The position numbers were made by a program, and so were the translations under genes. DNA of 64,000 bases, taken from Pleurodeles waltl. Its lineage: Eukaryota; Chordata; Amphibia; Caudata; Salamandridae. Location of the stretch: NCBI RefSeq assembly GCF_031143425.1, contig NC_090447.1, forward strand, positions 767,000,409 through 767,064,408, read 5' to 3'. Positions within the stretch are counted from its first letter, which is position 1, and each line of letters opens with the position of its first letter. The notes beneath the pieces were generated by a model. That model was not told the origin of the DNA. It made no database searches and was given only the letters and a program-made list of their open reading frames with translations. Below, piece by piece: positions 1-10,830 of this stretch.

Positions 1-780
1 CACTATTCTCTTCAATGGTGGAACCCTGTAAATTTAAACAAAGGGCGACCTTTGCAAGACCCTGTGCCTCATGCCATTCTCACAACAGATGCTTCCATGA
101 TTGGGTGGGGAGCACACCTCAACAATCACAATATACACGGGCAATAGGGCAAGCAACAAAAACAACTACGCATCGATCACTTGGAACTGCTAGCGGTGTT
201 CCTGGCACTAAAAGCATTTCAACCTTTTCTAGCTCACAAACACATTCTTGTCAAAACAGACAATATGACAACAATGTACTACCTAAATAAACGGGGGGGA
301 GGAAGAGGAGAAAACACTCATCACAACTATGCCTACTAGCACAAAAGATTTGGCATTGGGCAATTCACAACAACATTCGCCTAATAGTGCAATATATGCC
401 AGGCATTCACAATCAATTAGTGGACAAACTCAGCCGAGATCACCAGCTAACTCACAAGTGGGGAATACATCCCCAGATACTACAAGAATACTTTCACCAG
501 TGGGGGGGGGACACCAGACAGATCTGTTCGCAACAAAATGCAAAATGGCAAAACTTCAGGTCCGGGTACCCACACCCTCAGTCCAAGGGCAATGCTCTAT
601 GGATCAATTGGTCAGGGATATTTGCTTACGCTTATCCCCCTCTCCCGCTCATTCCTTTTCTAGTCAACCAACTGAGTCAAAACAAACTCAAACTAATACT
701 CATAGCACCAACGTGGGCACGCCAACTGTGGTACACCACACTGTTGGACCTCAGTGGTACCTCACATCAAACTCCCAAAC
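1..780 (+). pseudogene. DIRS-A copy 1 RNase H and methyltransferase-like region, decayed
   Basis: Reading across small frame breaks, the first 300 bases match the RNase H of copy 2, including the TTDASM-GWGAHLN block and the HLELLAVFLALKAF block. At least one stop falls just after the GWG block, near 147. From about 387 an open frame continues through the block equivalent to DLFAT in copy 2 and on to AYAYPPLPL and ILIAPTWARQ. In DIRS elements this domain follows RNase H and resembles Dam-type methyltransferases. The G runs at 291-300 and 504-510 look like places of frame decay. It is a non-functional fragment. Confidence 0.8.
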
Positions 781-1883
781 AGACCAGACACCCCCAATCC
801 AGCAGCGCTCAACCTAGCAATCTGGCTCCTGAAGTCTTAGAGTTTGGCTATCTAAATCTTCCAAATGAGTGTATGGAAGTCATTAAACAGGCAAGAAAAC
901 CTACCACAAGGCATTGCTATGCTAATAAATGGAAAAGGTTTGTTTTCTACTGCCAAACAAACAAAATCACACCGTTAGATGCCTCCATACAAGACATTGT
1001 GGGTTATTTACTACACCTACAAAAAGCAAATCTCGCTTTTTCTTCCATCAGAATTCATCTCACTGCACTCTCTGCTTACTTACAGATTAAACACACAAAA
1101 TCACTATTGAGAATACCAGTTATTAAAGCCTTCATGGAAGGACTAAAGTGGATCATACTGCCAAGAACACCACCGGTACCCTCGTGGGACCTTAATATTG
1201 TACTTACACAACTCATGGGCCCACCCTTTGAACCCATGCATTCTTGTCAAATCCAATTCTTAACTTGGAAAGTAGCATTTCGAGTGGCTATCACCTCACT
1301 ATGAAGAGTTAGCGAAATACAGGCTTTCACTATTGAGGAACCCTTTATACAAGTACACAAACATAAAGTGGTTCTACGCACAAATCCAAAATTTCTACCA
1401 AAGGTCATTTCACAGTTTCATTTAAACCAAACAGTGGAACTTCCAGTCTTCTTCCCAAAGCCGGACTCAGTAGCAGAAAGAGCACTGCATACATTAGACA
1501 TAAAAAGAGCTCTAATGTACTATATAGACAGAACAAAACCATTTCAGAAAACTAAACAGTTGTTCGCATTCCAAAAACCCCATGCTGGTAAACCTATATC
1601 CAAACAAGGTATAGCCAGATGGATAGTTAAATGCATGCAGACTTGTTACCTAAAAGAGAACTACTCATTTACACCAAAGGCACACTCCACTAGGAAGAAA
1701 GGAGCAATAATGGCCTTTCTAGGTAACATACCAATGACAGAGATTTGTAAGGCAGCCACTTGGTCCACACCTCATACGTTTACCAAACACTACTGTGTAG
1801 ATGTGTTAGCAACACAACAAGCCACAGTAGGACAGGCTGTACTAAGAACATTATTTCAAACCACTTCAACTCCTACAGGTTGA
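781..1883 (+). pseudogene. DIRS-A copy 1 tyrosine recombinase, one in-frame stop
   Basis: The protein begins near the LAPEVLEFGYL block and matches the recombinase of copy 2 almost throughout. An in-frame TGA at about 1303-1305 replaces the arginine codon just before the RVSEI block, whose arginine is the probable first catalytic residue. The HSTRK block (H-x-x-R) at about 1683-1700 and the tyrosine of KHYCVD at about 1789-1800 are kept. A 1-nt deletion relative to copy 2 near 752 fuses this frame with the upstream methyltransferase-like frame. A second lesion lies near 1563-1570, where copy 2 has one extra codon (FIAF versus FAF). Confidence 0.85.
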
Positions 1884-1921
1884 CCACCGCTTTTTGGGAG
1901 GATTACTGCTTTGTAGTCTAT

Positions 1922-2009
1922 GCACAACATGTGTATCTGCAGCTACACGTGCCATCGAACAGATGTCACTTACTCAGTATACATCTGTTTGTGGCATGTC
2001 CTGCATGCG
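1922..2009 (+). repeat. Internal complementary region of DIRS-A copy 1
   Basis: The first half (to about 1960) is the reverse complement of the left terminus of this family as seen at 29514 onward. The second half is the reverse complement of the right terminus ending at about 2383. DIRS elements use such a region to template circularisation. This copy is more diverged than that at 34922-35021. Confidence 0.75.
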
Positions 2010-2170
2010 CCCTCCCACCTCCCCGGGAGCCTGTAGCCGTTTAAGTTGCAATTTGAAAACTGTACATATGTAAATAAACATTCCTTTAGACTAAACTATG
2101 TACATACATATCTATTCCATTGCATGGACATCTTTACTATTCTCATTCTACCACTCCTACCGCACCCTAT

Positions 2171-2383
2171 GCGGGAAAACAATCCAAGATGGAGTCGATG
2201 CCCATGCGCAATGGAGCCGAAAGGGAGGAGTCAGTCGGTCCTGTGACTCGAAAATACTTCTTCAAAGAAAAACAACTTGTAACACTCCGAGCCCAACACT
2301 AGATGGCAGGAACAGTGCACAGCATGTGAATTTGCAGCGGAACATGCCGCAAACAGATGTACACTGGGTAAGTGACATTTTCT
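2171..2383 (+). repeat. Right inverted terminal repeat of DIRS-A copy 1
   Basis: The region around GATGGAGTCGATGCCCATGC, ACAACTTGTAACACTCCGAG and the outer GTAAGTGACATTTT matches the right terminal repeat of copy 2 (35186-35393) in the same orientation. Its inner part is the reverse complement of that copy's left terminus. Confidence 0.8.
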
Positions 2384-2407
2384 TTATATATATATATATA
2401 TATATAT

Positions 2408-2457
<50 letters not shown>

Positions 2458-2550
2458 ACTCACACACTCACACACTCACACACTCACTCACACACACTCA
2501 CTCACACACACTCACACACACTCACACACACTCACACACACTCACACTCA
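2384..2550. repeat. Compound microsatellite (TA)n, (CA)n, (CACACT)n
   Basis: About 22 bases of TA are followed by about 42 bases of CA and then about 100 bases of CACACT/CACTCA variants. It abuts the DIRS-A right terminus exactly. The short His/Thr-rich frames across it are repeat artefacts. Confidence 0.97.
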
Positions 2551-2607
2551 GTACCACACCCCACCTGATATGATATAACCTAAACAGGGTGAGGGGGGTG
2601 GTATGAG

Positions 2608-2693
2608 GATAGCCTCTGCTGTCTTTAATGAAATCCAGATTCTCGTCATGTTAATTGGAGAATCTCCATTTCATTACAAAACCAGAGGCTATC
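2608..2693 (-). repeat. Inverted pair, likely internal complementary region of DIRS-B
   Basis: 2608-2644 and 2658-2693 are imperfect reverse complements separated by 13 bases. A third copy of the arm lies at 7633-7658, at the other end of the element. An internal region built of the reverse complements of both termini would look like this. Confidence 0.55.
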
Positions 2694-2699
2694 ATTCTG

Positions 2700-3460
2700 C
2701 ATGTTTAAAGCTATCAACAATTAAGCTACTTACATGCTTAACTGGTTTTAGATCCAAACTGGCAAAGGTATTGGCATTTGACCAGTCCGCTGCTTTTAAA
2801 ATCTTAGAGTACCACCAGCCCACAATACTTTACGGGCCGTAGCACCCCTTGCCCAATTGGCACCAAAATGTGACAGGTCTTCATCTGCTTCACTAGTTAT
2901 TTCTCTAATCCATCTGGCTATAGTGGTGGTAGGTACTGCTTTATGTGGTTTAACATAGGATATCAAAAGTTGTTCTTCACCATGATCTCTACATTCTAAC
3001 ATATTTTGTTCATTTACTTTAGTACAACTTACCACAAATAATTTTGGGCAATCCTTAAATAGGGGTAAAAGGTAAAAAAAATCATGATTAGACATATTCT
3101 TTGTCCTTTTCCATATGTCAAAATGTACACGATCTAAAGAATAAAACCCGTTACAAAGTTCCAAAACATTCACATCAGAAACTCTTATAAATGATGATTT
3201 TTTTAAATTGCTCTATGGTAAGTTGTTTTCTATTATTATTGCAAATCATAGGGCCATTCCCAATTGTGCTGTTGCTTAATAAGGTGTGTCCAGGTGAAAT
3301 ACCCTAACTACGGTAGTTAATTGTCTTGTAGGATAAACCTTTCTTCCATGGGATCCAGACTCCTTTCTATTCACCATCTACCCCATCTATACCAAACTCT
3401 CTTATATCTTGTCCTAGTTCCTGGTGCCTGTAACTCATTCAGTAAGTCTCTAGCCTTTCC
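2700..3460 (-). pseudogene. DIRS-B tyrosine recombinase, broken
   Basis: The minus-strand reading gives a block SYVKPHKAVPTTTIARWIRE followed by a degenerate GANWARGA segment, where this family normally has an H-x-x-R motif (here the histidine is lost). After a frameshift near 2800 it continues as LKAADWSNANTFA. The tyrosine expected in the following TF...Y.KP block is replaced by LDLKP. The start of the protein (LLNELQAPGTRTRYKRVWYRW) lies at about 3371-3450. Catalysis is clearly lost. Confidence 0.65.
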
Positions 3461-5350
3461 CAAAAGATCAGAGTCCTGTTGAGCTTCTGAAATTTTCCAA
3501 ACAAGAAGGTCCAGCTTTCCTTTTACGGCCAGTGGAAGTTCTCCTCCTGAGCCTATCAACAAACCCAAATGGGCTGGAATGGGATGTGGTTCCTGCATTG
3601 CTAAATCTAGCAGTCCTGGGAACAAAATTGGAGTTCCAGAAAGGGGGAGGGGGGGGTGTTTACTAGAAGTATTTTGCATCTTTCTTCCTGAACATTCCAT
3701 ATTACCCTCTGGATCATTGTGCACGGTGGAAAGCATAACTTCTCTGATTTTATAATCCTGCACAAATGCATCTACTGCCATGGCTAGCGGATCTGGTCTC
3801 CAACTGGAAAAACCTGACTGGGTACCCAATGCCTCCTTGCAAAAAAGATCTAAAACTATCGGACCCCCAAAGTTTCTGAATTTTCCTGAATATTACTGGA
3901 TTTAGTTTCCAGTTGGTGTAGTCCCTGTGGTATTGTGAATTCCAATCTGCTCTCAGATTCAACCTCCCTGGGATAAGAGCTGCTGACAATACAATCCTAT
4001 GTTCCCAGCAAAAATACCAGATTTATTTTGCTAGATCTGCTAAACTTTCTATCTTTGACCCCCTCCCTCCTTTCTATTGCTAGAGGACACTGCTGACATG
4101 TCCATGGGAATTAGGACCAAGTTGTTTGTCAACTAAGCTTGACGCTCCTTAAATCGTTTAACCCTGTCAATATCTCCGAACAGTTTATATGCAAAGAACT
4201 TGCCGAGCCAGACCAATGGCCACCTGCTTCTAAATTGTTGAAGCGGGCACCCCAAACCCGAAGAACTGGTATCTGTCTCCAAGATAGACTCTGGCATGTT
4301 TCCAAAAATTGCCATCCCAATCTAACACTCTAGGTTGTTCAGCCACCATTCCAAATCTGAACGAGTCTCTGGGGACAAGTTAGATCTGCATACCAGAGTC
4401 CCTGTGTAAACCAACTGTCTTCAGTCTCTGGAGGGCCCTGTAATGTAGGGGACCTTGTGAAATAGCCTGAATTGGGGACAAAAGCAGGCCAGTGATCCTT
4501 GCTAAATCTGATAGGCATATTCTGTCTTGCTAGAACGTGTCTCACCTCCTTCTTTATCTTGGTTATCTTTTTCTTGGTTATCTTTTTCTGTAGAAGTAAA
4601 ATTTTAGCTTGTAGTGTATCTTCCTGAAATCCCAGAAACTCCAGCAATTGACTTGGAACTAGAATTGATTTCTCTGTGTTGAAAATGAAACCCCGGGCTC
4701 TCCAGGGGATTCCTTGATAAGTGTAAATGGTTTAATAAATCTGATTTCACCTGACTCATTCACAGAATGTCGCCTAGGTATATTAATTGATTTCCTCTTT
4801 TTCTTAAAAAGGCCACCAAAGGTCTTAACAACTTGGTAGAACACCATGGAGCAGAGGAAGGACCAAAGGGAAGACAACAGAACTGATATTACACTCCCCT
4901 CTATCTGAATCTGAGATCTTTGCCATAGGTATCGTGAAATAAGCATCCTTCACATCTAGTTTCGATAGCTAATCCACTTCCTGTAAAACATCTCATAGCA
5001 TGTGTATCCATTCCATTTCTAAATGATTGTAAAACGGATATTTGTTTAGTTCTTGCAGATTTATAACTGGACCATATCCCTAGTCTGTCTTTTTCACTAA
5101 AAGAAATTGCACTTACAATTCCACCGTGGGAGTCTTCCACCCTTATTGCCCCTTTTAGTACAATTTGTGAAACCTTCACATCTACTAACATCATTTTTTG
5201 TCAAACAATTTCTCTGGGCAGAGCTGTTTGGGAGGGTATTTCCAAGAAATCAATACTGAAACCTGTTAGTGTTTTTTGACCTAGGCATTGTTTGTTATAG
5301 CTTCCCATCTGTGAATACACTTTTTCAACTTTCCACCTACCTTTATTGGG
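3461..5350 (-). pseudogene. DIRS-B reverse transcriptase, RNase H and methyltransferase-like region, broken
   Basis: In minus-strand order it shows VGGKLKKCIHRWEAITNNA (about 5345-5285), an RT fragment starting KGAIRVEDSHGG (about 5150) and a KLDVKDAYFTIPM block (RT motif A, about 4960-4920). These are followed by an LPFGPSSAPW block (about 4870), the LLEFLGFQEDTLQAK connection block (about 4640), GPLHYRALQ, then RNase H pieces GATFNNLEAGGHWSG and LHIN (about 4250-4180). The last block, FSSWRPDPLAMAVDAFVQD (about 3810-3755), belongs to the methyltransferase-like domain. The catalytic YxDD of RT is no longer recognisable. Several frame changes separate the blocks. Confidence 0.65.
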
Positions 5351-6640
5351 GAAGAACCCAAACCATTTGTTCCACCTACCTTTGGGAGTTGTTCTGTGTG
5401 ATCTAGATCTGCCTCCTCTAAACCTTGAGCTCTCTCTTTGTGGGTAAAAACCTGTTGGGGTCTGTGAGCCTGTACCATATCGCCTGAAGTCTCGAGAGTG
5501 CTGCTGATTTCAGGAATAAAAATGGGACCTGTTGACAAAATGGCTGGCAGCCAGTCCCCTCCTGTTAGCCCTTCCAAAAACACGTCTCAATTTGTACTGG
5601 GCTTTTCTCAGAGTGGTAAATGTGAAAACATACTTGCTTACTGATTTAATAAAATCTTGACCAAACAGTAGCCCTCAAAGTTCTCCTTCAATCTCCCTTT
5701 TTTTTTTTTTTTTTGGCGCCTAGATCAGCTAACTTCGGGCTCATCCTCATAAGGATTGCTTTCTTTCCCTCCATTATGAGGGCTGCGTTGGCATTTCTGA
5801 GCATACAAGTTGCTCTCTGGCTCATCCTCTGAGGAGCTCCAGATCTATTTCTGATTTATGTGTGCTTCCTCAGCCAAGTCTAATGCCCTAGCCAAAGGCC
5901 CCATTACATCTAGTAGGCGGTCCTGGCATAGTTGCAAACAATGTTGTAGACCCTTCAGTGGGTCCTTCACAGATCTAAATAAGAACGTTAGCTATTCTGG
6001 ATCCAGGTTTGGTGTCTGACATGCTTTGTCAATATTTGGTCTTGGGCATTCTTCCCTCCTCCGGCTTCTTTTGTGTGTCTCGAGTGGTCTTTTTCCATTG
6101 TTTAATAAATGTTGCCATGTGCGAGTGGCCACCATTCTGAGCTTTAAGGATGTTTAATCAAATAAAGTGAAAACATCTCATTACCCAAGGGGTCTTTAAC
6201 TGGCCTTTTATAAGAAGTACCATGTAAGTCGTCATCGAGGCTGCCCAGAGTGTCGGGGTCCTCTTCTAAATCAAAAACAAATTCATCCGTGTCCTTATCA
6301 TCAATGGCATCAAATATATCGAGGCTTGGAGCGTCCTGGTTGTCTATTGTGTGGTGGAAGACACCTTGGTCTCTTGTGCTGTGTTGGACACCAGTGTCTT
6401 TTGTAGAGCTATGGCTACCATGCCTTGAGGACTGGGTATCATTCTATGTTGTCCTCGACCCAGAGTCATGGGGTCTCTTAAGATGTCTTGTTTTCCATGG
6501 GGGCTTACCACCTTTCTTGGGGACGCTGCTAGATTTCTCATCAGAAATTGAGAAATGTTCCTTGGAGGGGCTACTTCTCTATCTCTCTTTTACGTATAGC
6601 AGCTTGAACTGCTTCCTCAATGTTTTTTTTTTCTTCAAAC
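5351..6640 (-). pseudogene. DIRS-B ORF1 (gag-like) remnant
   Basis: Minus-strand blocks include KDPLKGLQHCLQLCQDRLLD with GPLARALDLAEEAHI (about 5980-5850) and FGQDFIKSVSKYVFTF (about 5670-5620), in the position where DIRS ORF1 precedes RT. An acidic, charged stretch lies upstream (about 6340-6240). No zinc finger is visible. The reading is interrupted by a T run at 5699-5714 and by many stops, so this call leans on position. Confidence 0.45.
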
Positions 6641-7632
6641 CATCTTCTGCATATATATATTTTTTAAAACATTTCTTTGCCAAATTCTAGCTGAGGAGCA
6701 TTACTCTCCCCAGTCATTAAATCTGGGGACAATATAGTAATATTGGGGGGAAAAAATAGTAATAATCACTCCAAATATAATAACCACTCCTGATTATAAG
6801 CAAATAAACCGACTCTGGCTGTAATGTATGAAGAGAAAATATTCTTATGTGTATATAATGGTGTCTGGTAAGACGGATACCTCGTATGCTATTTTCTTTT
6901 TTATCAAAGCCAGGTAACTTTGGCAACTAGCCATAGAAACAAGCCTCAATGAGATCAAAAACAAAGGCAGACTTTAGTCTGTCTTTAGTTTTTGTGAGAA
7001 AAAAAAAATGGGTGTGGGAAGAGGCCTGCGTCTGTGCAGTAGTGAGCGGTATGTGCAGAAAAAAAAAACATTTGAGAGGCAGGATATGGGAAAACACTTC
7101 CCTTGATTGGGTCCGGTGCCCAAACAGTGCCTCTCTGCTCCTCTCTAATGTTTGGAGCCATTTAGGAAGCAGAGAGGCCTTGGTCCGATCTCCTCGGGAG
7201 GAGCAAAAATCAGCCAGGGTACACAGAGGATAGGGGGATGTGGGAAACCTCTTCCCTCCTGGGTCCAACCTGCTTGGAAGGAGTAGAAATCCACCTGGAG
7301 GTGCCGAGGAGCTGTGGTCTGTCCGGATACTGCAAGATTCACCCAACAAACTTTCCTAACACTAGAGGCAATAGCATTTTCCATAAATTAGAATGGCATC
7401 TGGCAATCTAACCCAAACATAAACCTTAAGAATAGAGATACATCATAAACTCTGAGAAATAGGATACAGGTACTTATCTGTACGGGAGCAGCTAATAAAA
7501 GAGGAAGGTGGTTACTATGGTTAGATATGTTATCATAAGATTCCAATATGGAATATGTTCACTTTATGATGTATGCTTATTTTTTTTTTAAAGGCTGTAT
7601 GTTGGGGCAGCAATAAAGGATATATGAATGAT
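6641..7632 (-). other. Non-coding 5' region of DIRS-B, no gene recognised
   Basis: This stretch lies between the gag-like remnant and the terminal motif at 7633. The one longer minus-strand frame (6927-7349) has no recognisable domain. Two related blocks, GATCTCCTCGGGAGGAG at 7187-7203 and CTGCTTGGAAGGAG near 7270, suggest an internal duplication. Nothing else is supportable. Confidence 0.4.
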
Positions 7633-7660
7633 GATAGCCTCTGGTCTTGTAATGAAATTA

Positions 7661-9001
7661 CTGGTGAGTGGATTTCCTCTGGTACAATTCAAGTCTGAAG
7701 CAGCTGCTCTGTAAAGGAGTTCAGAGCGCTAAAGCTATTGAAACTATGGTGTCCAATTTCTGGAGAGTGAACTTTCTCTGTTCTGAACTCAGTCTTATAA
7801 ATAGGCTTATCTGTGATCAAGTGCTTAGCCTTGCCTCTCTTACTTAAAACTGGAATCTGGAGGAAGACTATGTAGCTGTAGTACAGGGAACCAAAGAGGA
7901 ATCGTTACATTGGAAGTGAAGACAACCAAAGCACTAGGATCACAGGGATGCTTGGACTGAGGAAGACTAGAGCACTGGAGTAGTCTGGTTGACTCAGGAG
8001 GTGAGAGCGGGGATGATGCTTGCTCAGGACACGAAGGAAGCAAAGCACAGACTGTAGTATCTGGTACGGTTTAAGTACTCTATGTCTGACACCTGAAAGG
8101 CACATAGCTCACATGGGAGACTGGCTTTAGCACAGAACACCTGTCAGCCTAAAGATTTTGACCTTTAATGCACGCAAGTGCAATCAGTTCACATTAGCAG
8201 GTGGGGTCAATAGGAACCAATAAATTGGAAACGTGTCTATTTCTTGCAAGGTGCAAACTGAATAGCAGGACCAGATTTTTCTAATGGGTTAATGTGTTCT
8301 GGGAAGGAGCCTTTCAAGGGGATAATTAGTGGGACAATGGGTCCTGATGGGTGTTTTTCCTGGTATTGCAGGAGGCTATTAATTGCCACAGGAGAAATAC
8401 AACATGAGTTCTGTGTGCCAGACCTGCTGTAGAGAGGGTGCAAGAGGGGGTTGTGACACAAGGAGCGATTGATCTCTCCTTTGGATGTACAGTTTTTAAA
8501 ACAAACAACATGCATTGCCTTGTATTTATTCATTCCCTTACTATAAGTAAGTGTTTCCACTCTGGAAAAGAAAATGCAATATATATATTTAATGACTAGG
8601 AAACACACTACACTGGAAAGCTCTTCGAAAGGCCAAAACCTTAGGAAAACCAAACCGAATGTTTGAATTTCAAGTCCCATATTAAAACAATATATTAGTA
8701 AGGGAAAGGTACAAGATCTCTTACTGGGTTTTCCTTCAGTTTTCTCTTCACTGGTTTCATTCTTCCCATGGTCACTGCTTTACTTCCTACTTTTCACCCT
8801 TGCTCTCTTCACTGCTTGTTTCCATCTTCAGAGATCGCCCACCCCCCCACCCACCTTCTTATAGGTGGTGATGTGGGTTCCTTTTAGGGCTTAGATTTGG
8901 CACCCTTACTTTAGCTCTAGGCCTGTAGCCTATGCCTTTTTACACACACTTTGTGTATGGTATTCTATTGTTGCAAAGTCATCCTTTTTCTCGGTTCACC
9001 C

Positions 9002-9004
<3 letters not shown>
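7661..9004. other. No recognisable gene
   Basis: The longer frames are low-quality and without domain signals. The base composition is ordinary and AT-rich. A C-rich tract at about 8840-8860 is the only local oddity. Confidence 0.4.
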
Positions 9005-9051
<47 letters not shown>

Positions 9052-10830
9052 AACACGCTGACTGGTACTGATGGTAACTGATTCTCCTCTGCTAGCCAGG
9101 CCCAGGCCCGTACCATGTTAAACAAGCATTTGCAATGCACTAGGGTCTCGCATTTGTTCGCGTTACAGCTATTACCAGTTGTAAACTCCCAACAGGATTT
9201 TTCTTGCCACGTTAAAAGACAAAAACAGTGCGATTACGCTGCTACAGTTCACTCGTAATAAAAAATTCACTCAGCACTAAAAACTGTATTCCTTAATATT
9301 TTAAAGTTAGTACGCTTTCTAGAAGTCTAAGCATTTTCTCCAATTGATTTGTTGGGAGTTAATTACCACCGTGACAATAGATATTGAAGTTAATAGTGCT
9401 TAACATTTAAGTGGCCCAGTCTACGCTCAAGAAAGAGAGTCTGGAGACTTAGGGGGACATTCAAGAAACCAATTGCTGCGGGCAGCTTGAGAATACTTCT
9501 GAGGCTCTAAAGTTAAAAGAAACATTGTAAACACACCGAGCCCTAGTCTTGAAGCTAATTCCATAACAAAATCGAACTCACTTACGCAATAGAAAGCATG
9601 TGTATCAGAAAAATCCAACTCACGATTTCCAGGACTTGCTCACTCGGTAATCGCCCACGTAAGGTCTATGTGGACAAATGTAGTTGCAGGGACAGTGTTG
9701 TGGGCGTTTCAGGATTAGTGTTTGGCAGGAGTAAATGTATTTTCAGTGTGGATGTGCTTAAGAAGCCCCCACAAAATGTCGGTGGCTTTAGGTGGAGGAG
9801 TTTCTTCTACACGTGGGCAGAGGGAAAAGCTTGAATGTGAAAATACTTTTTAGTGTTACTTTTCTGCACGCTGCATTGGTGTTTCCGATCACCCCTACTC
9901 TTCCCTTCAGCTGCTACCAGGAATCGGTGTTAATGACCCATCAGCAGGGATGCTCCACTTCCCACAATGTGTAAAAACGGAAAGCCTCCCTTTGTTTACG
10001 TAGTGCCAGGGAGCCAGCTTCACACATCCTTGCGAAAGGCCATGATGGGAGCTGGATGCGTTGCGGTAGTCTGGTGTTCATAACTTCATTTTGTTTGCTG
10101 TGCAGCTGTTACCATCACATTAAAGGACAGATGGTCCTTGATTGCATCCACAGGCATGGAAGTCCTGAGGGCCACTGGAAGCAGCAGTGAGAAGCATACT
10201 TCTGGACAGTGTCCTCCCCGCCACTATTTTGACTACACTAAGCTGGAAGCACGAGGCAAAATTGCGTGCTGACTTGGATGCTGGTAAATTGGTTTCGCCT
10301 TGTGAGAATATTGTGATTTCGGCGAAGCGATATGGCTAGCTTTTGCAGCTTTTAAAGTTCTCATCTTCGTGGTAGTAGAATAATATTTGCCTACGTTAAA
10401 AGAAAAAAAAACTGCGCGATCACTCTGCTACAATTCACTTGTAATTAAACCGATCTGCAAAAGTGCAATTATGTACGTAACTGGCAAAAGTGCGAATAAC
10501 TGTGTAACAGGGTCGATATTATGCAAAGCGCTCGACTTCTGCCAAGCCAGTTCGCGCCGTGAAAGAAGAGGAAAAAGTAGTCCACAAACCTGACTGGGAA
10601 ACAGCGAGCCTCGCTTGTTTTCTGTACTTGGTCGCTGCGCTCGAGGAGAGCTAACCACCGGAAAAGGCATGACGTAGGCGTGCCTTCGATTAATGAAAGC
10701 AAGCAGATTCTAACAGCCCACGAACCAATAAATGACACTGACTTGACGTACACGGGGCTCTGAGCCTTTTTCAAATTCCTAAAGCGTCTCGCTAGCGATA
10801 TGCATGCGACGCAGGCTCGACCCTAAAAAA
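9005..10830 (-). mobile_element. Minus-strand retroposon with poly(A) tail (poly T at 9005-9047)
   Basis: About 43 uninterrupted T at 9005-9047 is the tail of an element transcribed leftward. The adjoining sequence (GGGTCTCGCATTTG at about 9145) recurs at 41209, inside a LINE 3' region. The block around GGAAAAGGCATGACGTAGGC (10660) also recurs near 41412. It has no coding content. A roughly 55-base block (CACGTTAAAAGACAAAAACA at about 9209) recurs imperfectly at about 10393, so the element may be internally duplicated or interrupted between about 9270 and 10380. Family unknown. Confidence 0.5.

Larger units (their letters stand above)
1..2383 (+). mobile_element. DIRS-A retrotransposon copy 1, right part (cut by window start)
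   Basis: The segment carries, in order, an RNase H tail, a methyltransferase-like domain, a tyrosine recombinase, an internal complementary region and a right terminal repeat. This is the order seen in DIRS retrotransposons, which integrate with a tyrosine recombinase instead of an integrase. It aligns along its length with the complete copy at 29514-35393 in the same orientation. The right end is placed at about 2383 because the terminal string ending GTGACATTTT is reverse-complemented in the internal complementary region. The left part lies outside the window. Confidence 0.9.
2608..7660 (-). mobile_element. DIRS-B: decayed DIRS-like retrotransposon, minus strand
   Basis: Read on the minus strand, the segment shows a gag-like region, an RT-RNase H-methyltransferase-like region and a tyrosine recombinase, all broken by stops and frameshifts. 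A short motif (GATAGCCTCTGG...AATGAAAT) at 7633-7658 recurs as an inverted pair at 2608-2693. This fits a left terminus plus an internal complementary region. It differs from DIRS-A: its RNase H keeps a GGHWSG...LHIN pattern and its methyltransferase-like region a SWRPDPLAMAVDAF pattern. The right terminal repeat seems to be missing against the microsatellite. Ngaro-type elements are an alternative, but their direct-repeat ends fit less well. Confidence 0.65.

Noticed and set aside
2262..2578. His/Thr- or Val/Cys-rich small proteins at the microsatellite
   Set aside because: Simple-repeat translations.
6927..7384. 140-residue minus-strand frame at 6927-7349
   Set aside because: No recognisable motif; lies in the 5' non-coding part of DIRS-B.
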